DNA of 64,000 bases from Nectonema munidae (Eukaryota > Nematomorpha > Nectonematoida > Nectonematidae), in assembly GCA_030549495.1 (NCBI GenBank), contig JAUIRK010001039.1:372001-436000 (forward strand), read 5' to 3'. This document shows positions 43,160 to 55,016 of this stretch, one piece after another. Each line of letters begins with the position of its first letter. Position 1 is the first letter of the stretch. The position numbers and the translations under genes are program-made. The notes below the pieces were generated by a model that saw only the letters and a list, made by a program, of their open reading frames with translations, was not told the origin of the DNA and did no database searches.

Positions 43160-43854
43160 CTTTGAAATCTTGATTCAAACGCGATAGAAAATCTTCTTCT
43201 AGAAAAAAAAACATTAGATTCCGTTCAAAAAAATTTAGGAAAGAAGTTTACCATCGAACTTTTTGTGATATTGTGCTTTTTCCTTCACATATTCCACGTT
43301 TTCAAACAATTTTTGTGAAGCTGGAGAAACATAACCAGCAAATATATATACATTACTATTAAATGATTTTAAGCTATATTGAAGTATGGGTCCATCTTTA
43401 GCGTAACCAATTCTTTTCGTATTGTCATTTTTCGTAAATGCATCATTATTTACAACACGAATAACAAGTTTCCATTCAGAAGGGATCTTTTCCTCTTTCA
43501 AGAATGCAATGTGAATGATAGTTACATTCAGTTCTTTTATGAACACCTCTTCTTTGCTCTTAACCGCCAGCTTCTCTAAATATTGAAAGTGTTTTGATTA
43601 AAATAATTTCTAACAATATTAATTTTCGCCCACACTCGTCTTCTTCAAATAAACACCAGCGTTAAATGCAGCGAGTAGAAAACAAGGAAGACAGATTGGC
43701 AAAGAAGAATATAATAATAGTACATGCTCATAATATAAATATATACAGTCAACTATCACTAATTCGCAATGCTTGGCACTAACCTGTTTCCGGTTTAATG
43801 ATTTTGCCCGAGTATAAGCATCAATTTTTTTTCTACTCAAATTCAAAATGAATG
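43160..43854 (-). CDS. Unknown spliced gene segment, unit 1 (three exons)
   Basis: Exon 1 (43,854-43,784) lies between TACTAATAAACAAG (branch-like and acceptor) and CAG|GTTAGT and reads LNLSRKKIDAYTRAKSLNRK. Exon 2 (43,573-43,252; 322 nt) is fully open: KLAVKSKEEVFIKELNVTII, PSEWKLVIRVVNNDAFTKND, SNVYIFAGYVSPASQKLFEN, VKEKAQYHKKFD. It ends at GATG|GTAAAC. Exon 3 (43,198-43,160; 39 nt) reads EEDFLSRLNQDFK and ends at AAAG|GTCAGT. Introns are 210 and 53 bp and phases agree. Relative to units 2 and 3, exon 1 lacks one base near its start. No signal peptide, membrane segment or known domain is seen. A Tigger lies just upstream. Function unknown; it may be a live gene, a fragment or a decayed one. 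Confidence 0.45.
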
Positions 43855-43919
43855 CTTGTTTATTAGTAAAAAATAAAAAAGAGACTTTAATGTAGAATGA
43901 AAGCTGAGGGTAAAGAGTT

Positions 43920-45814
43920 CTAAGATGTTTTGCTTCTGATGGGTCCAGACAATTTCTGAAACATATCTTTTAAACTTAGTTGCTTCATGTGTTTTGGCTT
44001 TTCTTTAAGAAGATTTTCAACATTCATTAAATCTTCTTCATTTATAAAATTTCTTTGTTCTAAGTTTTCAAGCCACTCAGTTTTTTAATTGGATCAACCT
44101 GTTGATTGATGGTTTGTTTTTATTTTTCTCATCTTCTTCAATTTTTTCTTCCAGACTATCTTGATGTTAATCTCTAATCAGATTGGCAGTTTCTGAGTCA
44201 GTGTAATGATAAATTATGCTTTCTTCTTGATCAATGTTTAGCCATTCATTAATACTCGATTTGTTAATTTTTAATATAATTTCTTTGGCCTTCTTCTTCT
44301 TCTTCATCTTATCCCCGTCGATGGCTTTGATCCGTTCTCTCCAAAGCTTTCTGTCTGTAGCATCGCTTTCTTTCAAACCAAATTTTTTCATACTTTCTTC
44401 CAAATCATCTCCACATCTCATTTTTGCCTTCCTATTTTCCTTTTACCTGCTCATCGTATGCTTTCCTTATTTTCTCATATTTTTTCCTTCTCAGCACGTG
44501 TTCATTCCATCTCATTTTGTTCTTTTCGATTACATCTATCACACTCGTCATTACTTTTGTTCTTCGTCTTATTTCTTTATTCCTGATTCTATCTCTTCTT
44601 GTTACATTTAACATCATTCTCAGCATTTTCATTTCAGACACTTCCAACTTGTTCTTTTCTTTCTTTTTCAGACACCAACATTCTGAACCGTAAGTCATGA
44701 CTGGTCTCACTATGGCTAAATACACTTTGGCTTTCAGTTTCATTGTCAGCTTTTTATTGTTTAAAAGAAACTTCTTTCCATTTTGCCCAACTTTAGCCTA
44801 ATTATTTGGCCATTTCTTCAGCCTAATTAGGATTAATTAAATATCGAGCAAATGAAGGATTTTCCAAAATAGCATTTTTCTCTGATAAACATTTGTTTTT
44901 GTTAACACAATTTTCTTCCAAAATATTCTGTCTAAACAAAACGTTCCAACTAATTTTAAGGTAATTGATTCTACCGATATCCATACATTTGCTAAAGCAT
45001 AAATCATCTGTTTGAGGTTAAATTGTTTATGAAATTCTAAAACATTTCTCTCAGAATTAACTACTATTAGCTAACGGAGTATTCTATTGTCTAAAAGTTG
45101 GATTAATGAAGTACAGTTTGGTGGAAGAAAAATGGAACAAACATTATTTTTTACTAAAAGTTCTGCTTTTGGATGTGCAGAACAATGTCCAAAAGAAGAA
45201 CTATTTTACAGTTGGCATCTAAGACCAGATAATTACAATGCGTCCTTGCTTTATCAACAAAATAATTTTCAAACCACTCTAATGTCATTTTACGATAATT
45301 ACAGGAAAATTAGACATTCCTTTAAAAGCACGGGGGTACTTTTTCCAATGACCAATAATTTACACACATGGGTTCCTGCAGCATTAGAACAGGCTAACAC
45401 AGTAACACGTTCTTTTGAGGTCTTGAAGCCTGTTGGTTAATCTGCTTCCTCACTTGTAATGGATTTCTTTGGCAAGCATTTCCAGTACAATGCTGTTGCA
45501 TTGTAAATTTGATAAGGAGTTAAGTTTTCTTCAGAAACCAACTTGATAAATTCTTCAACAAATTTATATGCAGAATCTTTATCAGCTGAACGTTTTTCTC
45601 CGCTAATTAAACGAAACTTCAAACCATGTCTTGCTTTAAATCGTTGTAGCCATCCTTCAATGTATTCACCACTTTTCTGTATATTCAATTCATTGTTGAA
45701 TTTTTTTAGCCTGTTCTCTTATCATTTCACTAGACATTGCAACACCTTCACTTTCTCAAAGCTTTTCAAACTTAATGTAACATGCTTTCTTTTAGTAGAA
45801 CTATTGGAACTCAT
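43920..45814 (-). pseudogene. Tigger transposase fossil with LINE insertion, unit 1
   Basis: Starts at ATG 45,814 (MSSNSSTKRKHVTLSLK), then an internal deletion removes most of the first helix-turn-helix. The CENP-B-type domain is intact: IEGWLQRFKARHGLKFRLIS GEKRSADKDSAYKFVEEFIK. Core: LTPYQIYNATALYWKCLPKK, where the catalytic Asp of NADETG is deleted; then a stop, [20 protein letters not shown], a degraded second Asp region, and CSAHPKAELLVKNNVCSIFL with PPNCTSLIQLLDN (third acid). After LKQMIYALANVW the frame is split by a LINE (44,291-44,799). It resumes as SINEWLNIDQEESIIYHYTD and ends KLSGPIRSKTS at 43,920. At least six lesions; inactive. Confidence 0.82.
44291..44799 (-). mobile_element. 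RTE-like LINE 3' fragment inside Tigger, unit 1
   Basis: The minus strand reads MKLKAKVYLAIVRPVMTYGS ECW, LEVSEMKMLRMMLNVTRRDR and RTKVMTSVIDVIEKNKMRWN EHVLRR. After a frame change comes GLKESDATDRKLWRERIKAI. This is the ORF2 C-terminus of RTE-like LINEs. The tail is GGGGATAAGATGAAGAAG(AAG)n. AATTTCTTTGGCC (44,278-44,290) and AATTATTTGGCC (44,800-44,811) flank it as a target duplication of about 12 bp. Tigger coding text is continuous across the two. Severely 5'-truncated. Confidence 0.8.
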
Positions 45815-46072
45815 TTAATGTTTTAATCAAAAACAAACAATTTCAAATTAATTTTTTTTTGAATTAATTAAATTTATTTTAAAACAAATAATTTTTACTT
45901 AACTTACAAATTTTAGAATCAAATTTTACTTCAAAGTAGTCAAAAAAACTGGTGTTGAAAAAGTTGTAAAAAAGTGAAAAATATAAAAAAAATTAAAATA
46001 ATAAATATTTTAAAAATATTTATAAAATTTCCGAATTATTCATTTCCGGATTATTCTAATTAAAAGGTCGAA
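45815..46072. other. Presumed Tigger 5' flank/terminus, unit 1
   Basis: AT-rich, with TTCCGGATTATTCTAATTA and GGTCGAATTAACC near the right edge. CCGAATTATT/CCGGATTATT repeats resemble pogo/Tigger ends, which would be cut here by the MITE. Same at 54.62-54.88 and 63.43-63.69 kb. Confidence 0.4.
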
Positions 46073-46207
46073 TTAACCGGTTATCGACCACAGTCGACAT
46101 ATGTCGACTTTACAAAAATAAAATCGTCTGCGTTTATCAATGCTCTTTAATACAAATCTTCTGCTTTACATTAGATATCGTCTGATTATTCTGGTCGTTC
46201 GGGTTAA
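46073..46207 (-). mobile_element. piggyBac-type MITE at the unit 1/2 junction
   Basis: 135 bp between TTAA (46,073-46,076) and TTAA (46,204-46,207). Ends CCGGTTATCGACCA and TGGTCGTTCGGG are imperfect inverted repeats. The core matches the 8.9-kb and (reversed) 23.99-kb copies. Confidence 0.82.
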
Positions 46208-49200
46208 AAATAACAATGATAAACGCACTGAAAAAGTAAATAGGAAAATTACTCTTGGAATAGTAAATTAGAAAGTTAAGCATTGATTTGCTTTTTGTAT
46301 TAATTAATATTATTATTACCAAAAAGGGGAAATAAATTGTAGATAAAATTATATGATAGGACATTTTAATCAAGTTACTTTACCATACATTAAACCTTTT
46401 TTACTCGGCTGATAGTTTTAATTGTGTATAGAAGTTAAAAATTTGATTTAAAATTAAACTTACCAAAACCGTCTTTTTTACCTAAAAATGTTTAAAAAAA
46501 ATATATGATATATTAGAAGAAGAATATCTAAAAAAGTAGATGATATAAAAACATGTAACTCAATATATTTACTATATCATTAGAGATGATGAAGAAATAT
46601 TTTACTTGATCGCTAAAGAAGCCATTTTCAATTTTTTTGAAAATATGAGGATTTTCGTTTTTTTGATTCCATGCTAAAAACGCTTTTGTCTCAAATTTTT
46701 CCTTTAAATATACTTTTCTTAGTTGGGTTTTGCTGTATTTGGCTTCGCTTTTGACGTATGGAGCAGGGGTGTGCGTCTATTTTGAGTGCTTGTCATAATT
46801 TATATAAAATATTCTACTTAGATTTATTGCAGTATTTGCTAAGTTTATACCAAAAAAATATAATTTATCATCATAAGTCCCTGCTGTAACTTGATCAAAA
46901 GCATTTTATTCCGCGCTAATGCGTTTATTGATAACGCTATTTTTTGTATCTTGTTTCCGTGATGGTCAATTCACTTTTACACCATTTTTGCATTCTTTCC
47001 CTATATTATTATTTCTTCTTTAGTTCATAAAAGAAACTTATTGATGATAGATTGCCTTCTTATTTTGTTCAGCAGGACATTTGACGAGTTTATAATAATA
47101 GAAAAATTCTAAGGATTTCAAGGAGGCATACAATAAAGTTAGTTATCATTTGTGTGTTTTGAAGAGTTGATATTAATGTCAAGGAAGCATAGAACAAACT
47201 TAGAAGTGTATTTGAAAAAAGTAAAATAAAAATGCAATGACTCTCTGTTGTTTAAGACATGATATTTTTGAACAATACTGTTTTTTTGTTGAAAGATTAA
47301 ACTAGTTTAACGTAAAACTGCTTCACTCGATGTAAAAAGTAAAAGTAACTTTTATTTTTTTTTCTATTAAGATAAAAGTATTCTAAATAGGTGTATTCCT
47401 TAGATACATTTCATCCGACTGATAAAAAGAAAGTTTGCTTTTACATTTTATATATTTATTAACTTTTTTTGAAAAATTGTAAAAAAGTTATACTTTAAAA
47501 AATGCTTAATTTTATTTCACTTGAACTATTAAGTATCAATATGTATTTTTTGAACATCCTCAAAAATCTCTTTTTTTAAAATGTCATGTTTAAACAACAT
47601 AGAGGCATGCATTTTAATTTTAACAATATTTTTGAATTTAAAATTTTAATTTTCTCTAAAATTCCAAGTGTTATGAAGTATTTTCAATAAACTATACTAA
47701 GTTTTATGCTTTAATCGAAATATTTTTAAATGTATATAATATATTTAAAAAACTTTTTAAAAAACTTGCATTTAATGAGTAATATTTTTATATGAAAAAA
47801 TGACAATAAAATTGATTCCTCCCTTAAACTCATTGGAAAACTAGAAGCTGAAATTGCAGATTTAATTTACCCCATAATATTCCCGCTCAAAAAGATAATG
47901 CTATAGAATCTTTGATTGAACTAAATCGAAATTTAATTTGATTAGATTTATATAAAGCAAGACGTTTTATTCATTATGAACAATTTTCAAGAGTGTTCCT
48001 TGAGATCTTCATTTCAAATGAAAAATATACAATCTTGGTTCTGTCTGAAAAATTAGTGCTTAGCGGTTTTGAAAAAGAAAGATATTTATACCTAGATTTA
48101 ATAAAATATACCTTATAATTTTTCTAAAGCATATGTTTCGCAAAGTTATATTCGTAAATTTGTGTTTAGTTGAAAATTTGCTTTTTATAAAAATTTTTTT
48201 AACTTTATTCAAAAATTGTGTAAATACATGTGAAATAAATGTATATTTTAGGAAATTTTAGTTATAATGAATGCTTATAATTTTTTGTTTGTTATATATT
48301 TTCACCATGGAGAAAAATAAGATTGAATAAACAAAATGTAGTAAAAAGCCCAACAGTGGTAAGCAAAGGTTAATAAACTATATTAAGCTTTATAGTTTAA
48401 TTGAAATATTTTTGAAAATCTAATTTAAAAGTTCGACTTACCAAAATCTCCATATTTATCTAGAAAAGTTCAAAAAAATATTTGATATATCGAAACATTG
48501 TTGTCCAAACCAAGGCCCGTGGATTGTATGTGGCCCTCAGTATTGTCACAGTTGGCCACAACAGCCTCTTTACAAATATCGAGCATTTTTGCATTGTCTG
48601 AATTCCAGTAATACAAACGAGCACACTTTTACATCGCGCCATACTAATTCCATTTTTTGATTTGTCTCCTTAAAAACTTATTTCAACTATACGATTACCA
48701 CCCTCATTCTATCTAACTTTTTTCAGTAATTCTATCATGAAGGCCTTGAATACATTTATTTCATGAAAATATGCCTGTTATTTACAAATTCTTTAATTTC
48801 CTCTTTCACAATTTATCAAAACAAATCGTTTTCTTAAAGTGTCAAGTTTTTATACGAATTACAAAAAGGGATTAATGATTATTATATAAGTTATAGAAAT
48901 CTTAAATCTGTCATCTCCAATTCTTATGCTTGTCAAAAATAAAATACGATCTGATTTAAAATTTTTTATGACGACGATCCCCATAAGACAGGACAACTTT
49001 CAATATTTAAATTAAAATGGGAAGGATCATTCAGAATCAAGGAAGTGATATAGAAACTTATAACTCACCATCATTACCATATGATTAGATATAATGAAGA
49101 AATGTTTGATTTTATAGATAAAGAAGTCATTTTCAATTTTCTTTTCTTTGTTTGGTTTTATGTCAAAATAGCTTTTTGTCGCATATGTTGTATTTAAATT

Positions 49201-50020
49201 CTGAAAGGTGCATTTTCTTGCATCGGCTTTTGCTGTAAAATCATTTTGGCAAGCTTTTAACCGAGTGGACTATGTTGTGCTTGGATTTTGACGGCTTGTC
49301 AAAATTAATACAAAATATTTTTATTAAATCTATTGCATTAGTAGCTAAGCTTATACGAAAAAAACCCTTTGAAAAAAACTCCGCTTGAAATCTTCTCTAT
49401 GAAAATCTGTCTTTTTTAACGTTTGCTTAAATATGTAAAGTTTCCAATATTTGTTCGAACAAGTTGTACGATTTCAAATGTGTCTTTTATTGTATTATAT
49501 AATATATATATATACATGTATGTTAGTTTATGTGATAATACGTGACTTTTCCAAAAATTTTGTATAATTAAAAGAAAACCACCCCGACGCCCTCCTTGGT
49601 TCATTTGGTAGTGAACGCCCAAATTAAAAAGTAAACCGCTACCCCTAGGAAAGAATGGTTCACCTCGCTAAGCGCTGTACTAGATGATTTTGTAGTTTTC
49701 TTGAACTGCAATCATAGCCCATGAGTGAGGCAAATGCTATACAAGATGACAATCTTGAAGTGAAAAGCTATGAGCGAAAAAACAACGCACAGAAAGATGA
49801 TAAACGAGATAGAAAGAGTCAAAATCAAAATCAGAAAACTTCTTGCAATACAGTCTCTTCAAAGAAATCAGCGGGTGTGATGAACACGTGTGATAGACAA
49901 GACTTCTTTGTATTTGTTTTTTCCAGTTTATGTTTGATAGAACCTTCATAACGTGTCTTCTAATCAATTCGATACAAACTAACTCATCTCTTTTTACCTT
50001 TTTTTCTACTATTACACTCG

Positions 50021-51025
50021 ATGGAATTGATTAAAAATAATAAGGGTGGAGAAAAGCTATGTTATGAGAACTTCATGTAGACGAAAAAATAAAGTAGCAA
50101 TTCAAGAATCCGATGGGAGTGTTCTTAAAAAGTAGCTTTTGGCTGCAAAGCGCGATTACAACTGACTGAATTTGTCCACCATTTTTTGTTCTGTAGAACA
50201 TAGTCATGAGAGTAGTGAAGAAGGTGTTCTAAAAATTTAATGAAAGAACATTCTACTGCAAACAGAGGCAATTCAGGCGAAATCATGGCGGATGTCGCAG
50301 TTGGATGTTCGCGCAGCTCTCGGAAATCCTGACTCTAAAACGGTCAATAAGAAATCAAAACTGTGAATCAGAATCTCTAAAAAGTTTAATACTTCCCAGA
50401 GAATGCAGCCTTCATGATGGTAAAGAGTTTTTAATACATGACATCGGTGAAAATGCTCTTGATAGAGTTCCTGTATTCGCAACTGAAGAATCTCTACGTT
50501 TCCTTGCAAATTCTTCTGAGTGGTTTATGGATGGCACTTTCTCAGTAGCACTCTCAATCAACTGTATGTCATCCGTGCTTCCCTTTATGAAACTGCTCAA
50601 ACGTGTGTTTATTCATTTCCTCTCGGTAAGTCACAAGCAGTTTATGAAGAGTTGTTTACTGCTATAGTTAGAAAATGCGACAATATGGGCATTAATCTTG
50701 ATCCAAGTACAATTGTATGTGATTTTGAACAAGCAGCAATAAATGCTGCTAAAAATTGCCTTGGTGAGCATATTAGTATGCATGGCTGCTTTTTTCATTT
50801 GACACAGAACACAAGGAAAAAATACAAGAACTTGGTATCCAAGAACAGTACCCTGTTAACGAAAACACAAGGCTTTTCTGTGGTATGATTAAGAAGCTAG
50901 TAACTGCGAGATACTCAAGGTTATCACAAAAGCGTTCCAAAAAGGTAAGAAAAGATTTACAAGCTCGACTACAGAACTTAGGCAAAGATTTAGTCGACGG
51001 TCGAAAGCAATTCAACTCTTCCTAA
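50021..51025 (+). pseudogene. FLYWCH-MULE transposase, unit 2
   Basis: Same structure and frame changes as in unit 1, but the second catalytic motif reads STIVCDFEQAAINA, the ancestral Asp. FTAIVRKC replaces FTPIVRKC. The shared stops and frameshifts show the gene was dead before the unit was duplicated. Confidence 0.82.
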
Positions 51026-51967
51026 AGATGTTGCTAAGTGTATCAGATGGAAGTGATCATTCCAAACAATTATCATTTTATCGCATGCTTATTTTCTTTT
51101 TAATACTTCTCAAAATACATTTTTTAATAAAAAATTAACTTTGGACTTTTAATTAAATACGGCTAATTAGTATGAAGACCGTATTTCTTTTTTCTTAAAG
51201 GGTTTATTTCTAAGGGGTTTTTTTCGCACCCTGCAAATACTACCCCAAAACACGCTGTCATCATCACATGTGCCTTATGTAACTTGATCAAAAACATTTT
51301 TATTCGGCTCTAATATGTTTCTAGATAACGCTAATTGTGGTATCTTGCTCAGTCCCAGTCTCCTCATTTCAAAGAAAGGGTATTATGAAAGATTGGGGAC
51401 CGAGGATTGCGAGAAATAGTCATACCTTTTAATATTGGTTTGTTAAATTACTTTGGACGAAAAGAATATAGTGGTTTTTTAACCCTGCAATTGACATGTC
51501 GTCGTGGTATCAACACATATTTCAGTAAGTAAACGTCCTATACTATTCATGTATAAGATGAGATGACTTTTCAAATTTGATTGACATTGATGTAGTGATA
51601 CATTTCATAAAATTTCTATTTCATGAAATGGGTCAATCAAATCCTACGAAAAATATTTTTATCCCAAGCGTGCCTTCTCATTGTCTCAACCCCAAAATAT
51701 AAAAGCTTGTAAACCTGACTTGATATTAGTCTAAAAGATTTATATCTGGATTACAAAATTCCCTTTATCTGCTTTATAAAATATATAGGAGATTCAATTG
51801 AGTAATCTTGAACATGATATTTTGTAAAATTATTAAAACGTGATGATGATAATGATGCTGTTCCATAAATCAACCTTCCAAAATTTTATATATAAAAGTG
51901 TCTGGTTGTTTGCTTTTATTTATATTCTCATTACGATGTTTGGCTGTAGTTAATTAATTTTACTGAC

Positions 51968-52663
51968 CTTTGAAATCTTGATTCAAACGCGATAGAAAAT
52001 CTTCTTCTAGAAAAAAAAACATTAGATTCCGTTCAAAAAAATTTAGGAAAGAAGTTTACCATCGAACTTTTTGTGATATTGTGCTTTTTCCTTCACATAT
52101 TCCACGTTTTCAAACAATTTTTGTGAAGCTGGAGAAACATAACCAGCAAATATATATACATTACTATTAAATGATTTTAAGCTATATTGAAGTATGGGTC
52201 CATCTTTAGCGTAACCAATTCTTTTCGTATTGTCATTTTTCGTAAATGCATCATTATTTACAACACGAATAACAAGTTTCCATTCAGAAGGGATCTTTTC
52301 CTCTTTCAAGAATGCAATGTGAATGATAGTTACATTCAGTTCTTTTATGAACACCTCTTCTTTGCTCTTAACCGCCAGCTTCTCTAAATATTGAAAGGGT
52401 TTTGATTAAAATAATTTCTAACAATATTAATTTTCGCCCACACTCGTCTTCTTCAAATAAACACCAGCGTTAAATGCAGCGAGTAGAAAACAAGGAAGAC
52501 AGATTGGCAAAGAAGAATATAATAATAGTACATGCTCATAATATAAATATATACAGTCAACTATCACTAATTCGCAATACTTGGCACTAACCTGTTTCCG
52601 GTTTAATGATTTTGCCCGAATATCAGCATCAATTTTTTTTCTACTCAAATTCAAAGATGAATG
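51968..52663 (-). CDS. Unknown spliced gene segment, unit 2
   Basis: Exons at 52,663-52,592 (72 nt, phase 0: HSSLNLSRKKIDADIRAKSL NRKQ), 52,381-52,060 and 52,006-51,968. Exon 2 is identical in protein to unit 1. Exon 1 has one more base than unit 1 and stays open from the acceptor. Splice sites are the same. Confidence 0.47.
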
Positions 52664-52728
52664 CTTGTTTATTAGTAAAAAATAAAAAAGAGACTTTAAT
52701 GTAGAATGAAAGCTGAGGGTAAAGAGTT

Positions 52729-54623
52729 CTAAGATGTTTTGCTTCTGATGGGTCCAGACAATTTCTGAAACATATCTTTTAAACTCAGTTGCTTCATGTG
52801 TTTTGGCTTTTCTTTAAGAAGATTTTCAACATTCATTAAATCTTCTTCATTTATAAAATTTCTTTGTTCTAAGCCTTCAAGCCACTCAGTTTTTTAATTG
52901 GATCAACCTGTTGATTGATGGTTTGTTTTTATTTTTCTCATCTTCTTCAATTTTTTTCTTCCAGACTATCTTGATGTTAATCTCTAATCAGATTGACAGT
53001 TTCTGAGTCAGTGTAATGATAAATTATGCTTTCTTCTTGATCAATGTTTAGCCATTCATTAATACTCGATTTGTTAATTTTTAATATAATTTCTTTGGCC
53101 TTCTTCTTCTTCTTCATCTTATCCCCGTCGATGGCATTGATCCGTTCTCTCCAAAGCTTTCTGTCTGTAGCATCGCTTTCTTTCAAACCAAATTTTTTCA
53201 TACTTTCTTCCAAATCATCTCCACATCTCATTTTTGCCTTCCTATTTTCCTTTTACCTGCTCATCGTATGCTTTCCTTATTTTCTCATATTTTTTCCTTC
53301 TCAGCACGTGTTCATTCCATCTCATTTTGTTCTTTTCGATTACATCTATCACACTCGTCATTACTTTTGTTCTTCGTCTTATTTCTTTATTCCTGATTCT
53401 ATCTCTTCTTGTTACATTTAACATCATTCTCAGCATTTTCATTTCAGACACTTCCAACTTGTTCTTTTCTTTCTTTTTCAGACACCAACATTCTGAACCG
53501 TAAGTTATGACTGGTCTCACTATGGCTAAATACACTTTGGCTTTCAGTTTCATTGGCAGCTTTTTATTGTTTAAAAGAAACTTCTTTCCATTTTGCCCAA
53601 CTTTAGCCTAATTATTTGGCCATTTCTTCAGCCTAATTAGGATTAATTAAATATCGAGCAAATGAAGGATTTTCCAAAATAGCATTTTTCTCTGATAAAC
53701 ATTTGTTTTTGTTAACACAATTTTCTTCCAAAATATTCTGTCTAAACAAAACGTTCCAACTAATTTTAAGGTAATTGATTCTACCGATATCCATAGATTT
53801 GCTAAAGCATAAATCATCTGTTTGAGGTTAAATTGTTTATGAAATTCTAAAACATTTCTCTCAGAATTAACTACTATTAGCTAACGGAGTATTCTATTGT
53901 CTAAAAGTTGGATTAATGAAGTACAGTTTGGTGGAAGAAAAATGGAACAAACATTATTTTTTACTAAAAGTTCTTCTTTTGGATGTGCAGAACAATGCCC
54001 AAAAGAAGAACTATTTTACAGTTGGCATCTAAGACCAGATAATTACAATGCGTCCTTGCTTTATCAACAAAATAATTTTCAAACCACTCTAATGTCATTT
54101 TACGATAATTACAGGAAAATTAGACATTCCTTTAAAAGCACGGGGGTACTTTTTCCAATGATCAATAATTTACACACATGGGTTCCTGCAGCATTAGAAC
54201 AGGCTAACACAGTAACACGTTCTTTTGAGGTCTTGAAGCCTGTTGGTTAATCTGCTTCCTCACTTGTAATGGATTTCTTTGGCAAGCATTTCCAGTACAA
54301 TGCTGTTGCATTGTAAATTTGATAAGGAGTTAAGTTTTCTTCAGAAACCAACTTGATAAATTCTTCAACAAATTTATATGCAGAATCTTTATCACCTGAA
54401 CGTTTTTCTCCGCTAATTAAACGAAACTTCAAACCATGTCTTGCTTTAAATCGTTGTAGCCATCCTTCAATGTATTCACCACTTTTCTGTATATTCAATT
54501 CATTGTTGAATTTTTTAGCCTGTTCTCTTATCATTTCACTAGACATTGCAACACCTTCACTTTCTCAAAGCTTTTCAAACTTAATGTAACATGCTTTCTT
54601 TTAGTAGAACTATTGGAACTCAT
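52729..54623 (-). pseudogene. Tigger transposase fossil with LINE insertion, unit 2
   Basis: Same deletion, stops and LINE insertion as unit 1. Here the start of the second DNA-binding domain is in one open frame (MSSEMIREQAKKFNNELNIQ), while unit 1 has an extra base just there. GEKRSGDKDSAYK replaces GEKRSADKDSAYK. Confidence 0.82.
53101..53609 (-). mobile_element. RTE-like LINE 3' fragment inside Tigger, unit 2
   Basis: Same insertion at the same site as unit 1 (VRPVITYGSECW replaces VRPVMTYGSECW; ERINAIDG replaces ERIKAIDG). Confidence 0.8.
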
Positions 54624-54881
54624 TTAATGTTTTAATCAAAAACAAACAATTTCAAATTAATTTTTTTTTGAATTAATTAAATTTATTTTAAAACAAATAA
54701 TTTTTACTTAACTTACAAATTTTAGAATCAAATTTTACTTCAAAGTAGTCAAAAAAACTGGTGTTGAAAAAGTTGTAAAAAAGTGAAAAATATAAAAAAA
54801 ATTAAAATAATAAATATTTTAAAAATATTTATAAAATTTCCGAATTATTCATTTCCGGATTATTCTAATTAAAAGGTCGAA

Positions 54882-55016
54882 TTAACCGGTTATCGACCAC
54901 AGTCGACATATGTCGACTTTACAAAAATAAAATCGTCTGCGTTTATCAATGCTCTTTAATACAAATCTTCTGCTTTACATTAGATATCGTCTGATTATTC
55001 TGGTCGTTCGGGTTAA
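54882..55016 (-). mobile_element. piggyBac-type MITE at the unit 2/3 junction
   Basis: Identical in layout to the copy at 46,073. Confidence 0.82.

Larger units (their letters stand above)
37415..46207. repeat. Tandem unit 1 (8,793 bp)
   Basis: First of three head-to-tail units. It runs from AAATAACAATCATAAACGCA to the TTAA at the end of the MITE (46,204-46,207). Compared with units 2 and 3 it lacks about 18 bp near 43,087 and carries private substitutions, so it is the most distant of the three. Contents are in the entries below. Confidence 0.95.
46208..55016. repeat. Tandem unit 2 (8,809 bp)
   Basis: Same order and orientation as unit 1. It differs by scattered substitutions and short indels, for example deletion of AAAACAAACAAAAAAGCCC-like text near 48,513 and an insert near 51,876. 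It shares many variants with unit 3. Confidence 0.97.

Noticed and set aside
44234-44693. Overlapping hydrophobic plus-strand frames of 125 and 89 codons (membrane-protein-like)
   Set aside because: They are antisense to the RTE-like LINE C-terminus. The Phe/Ser-rich text results from Lys/Arg-rich codons on the other strand.
45087-45440. 117-codon plus-strand frame, conserved in all three units
   Set aside because: It is the antisense shadow of the Tigger transposase core; the minus strand reads CSAHPKAELLVKNNVCSIFL and related Tigger text here.
46137-46373. Hydrophobic minus-strand frame crossing the unit junction
   Set aside because: It spans the MITE and the AT-rich unit start, and is shortened in the fourth copy by a single-base change. 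It is a composition artefact.
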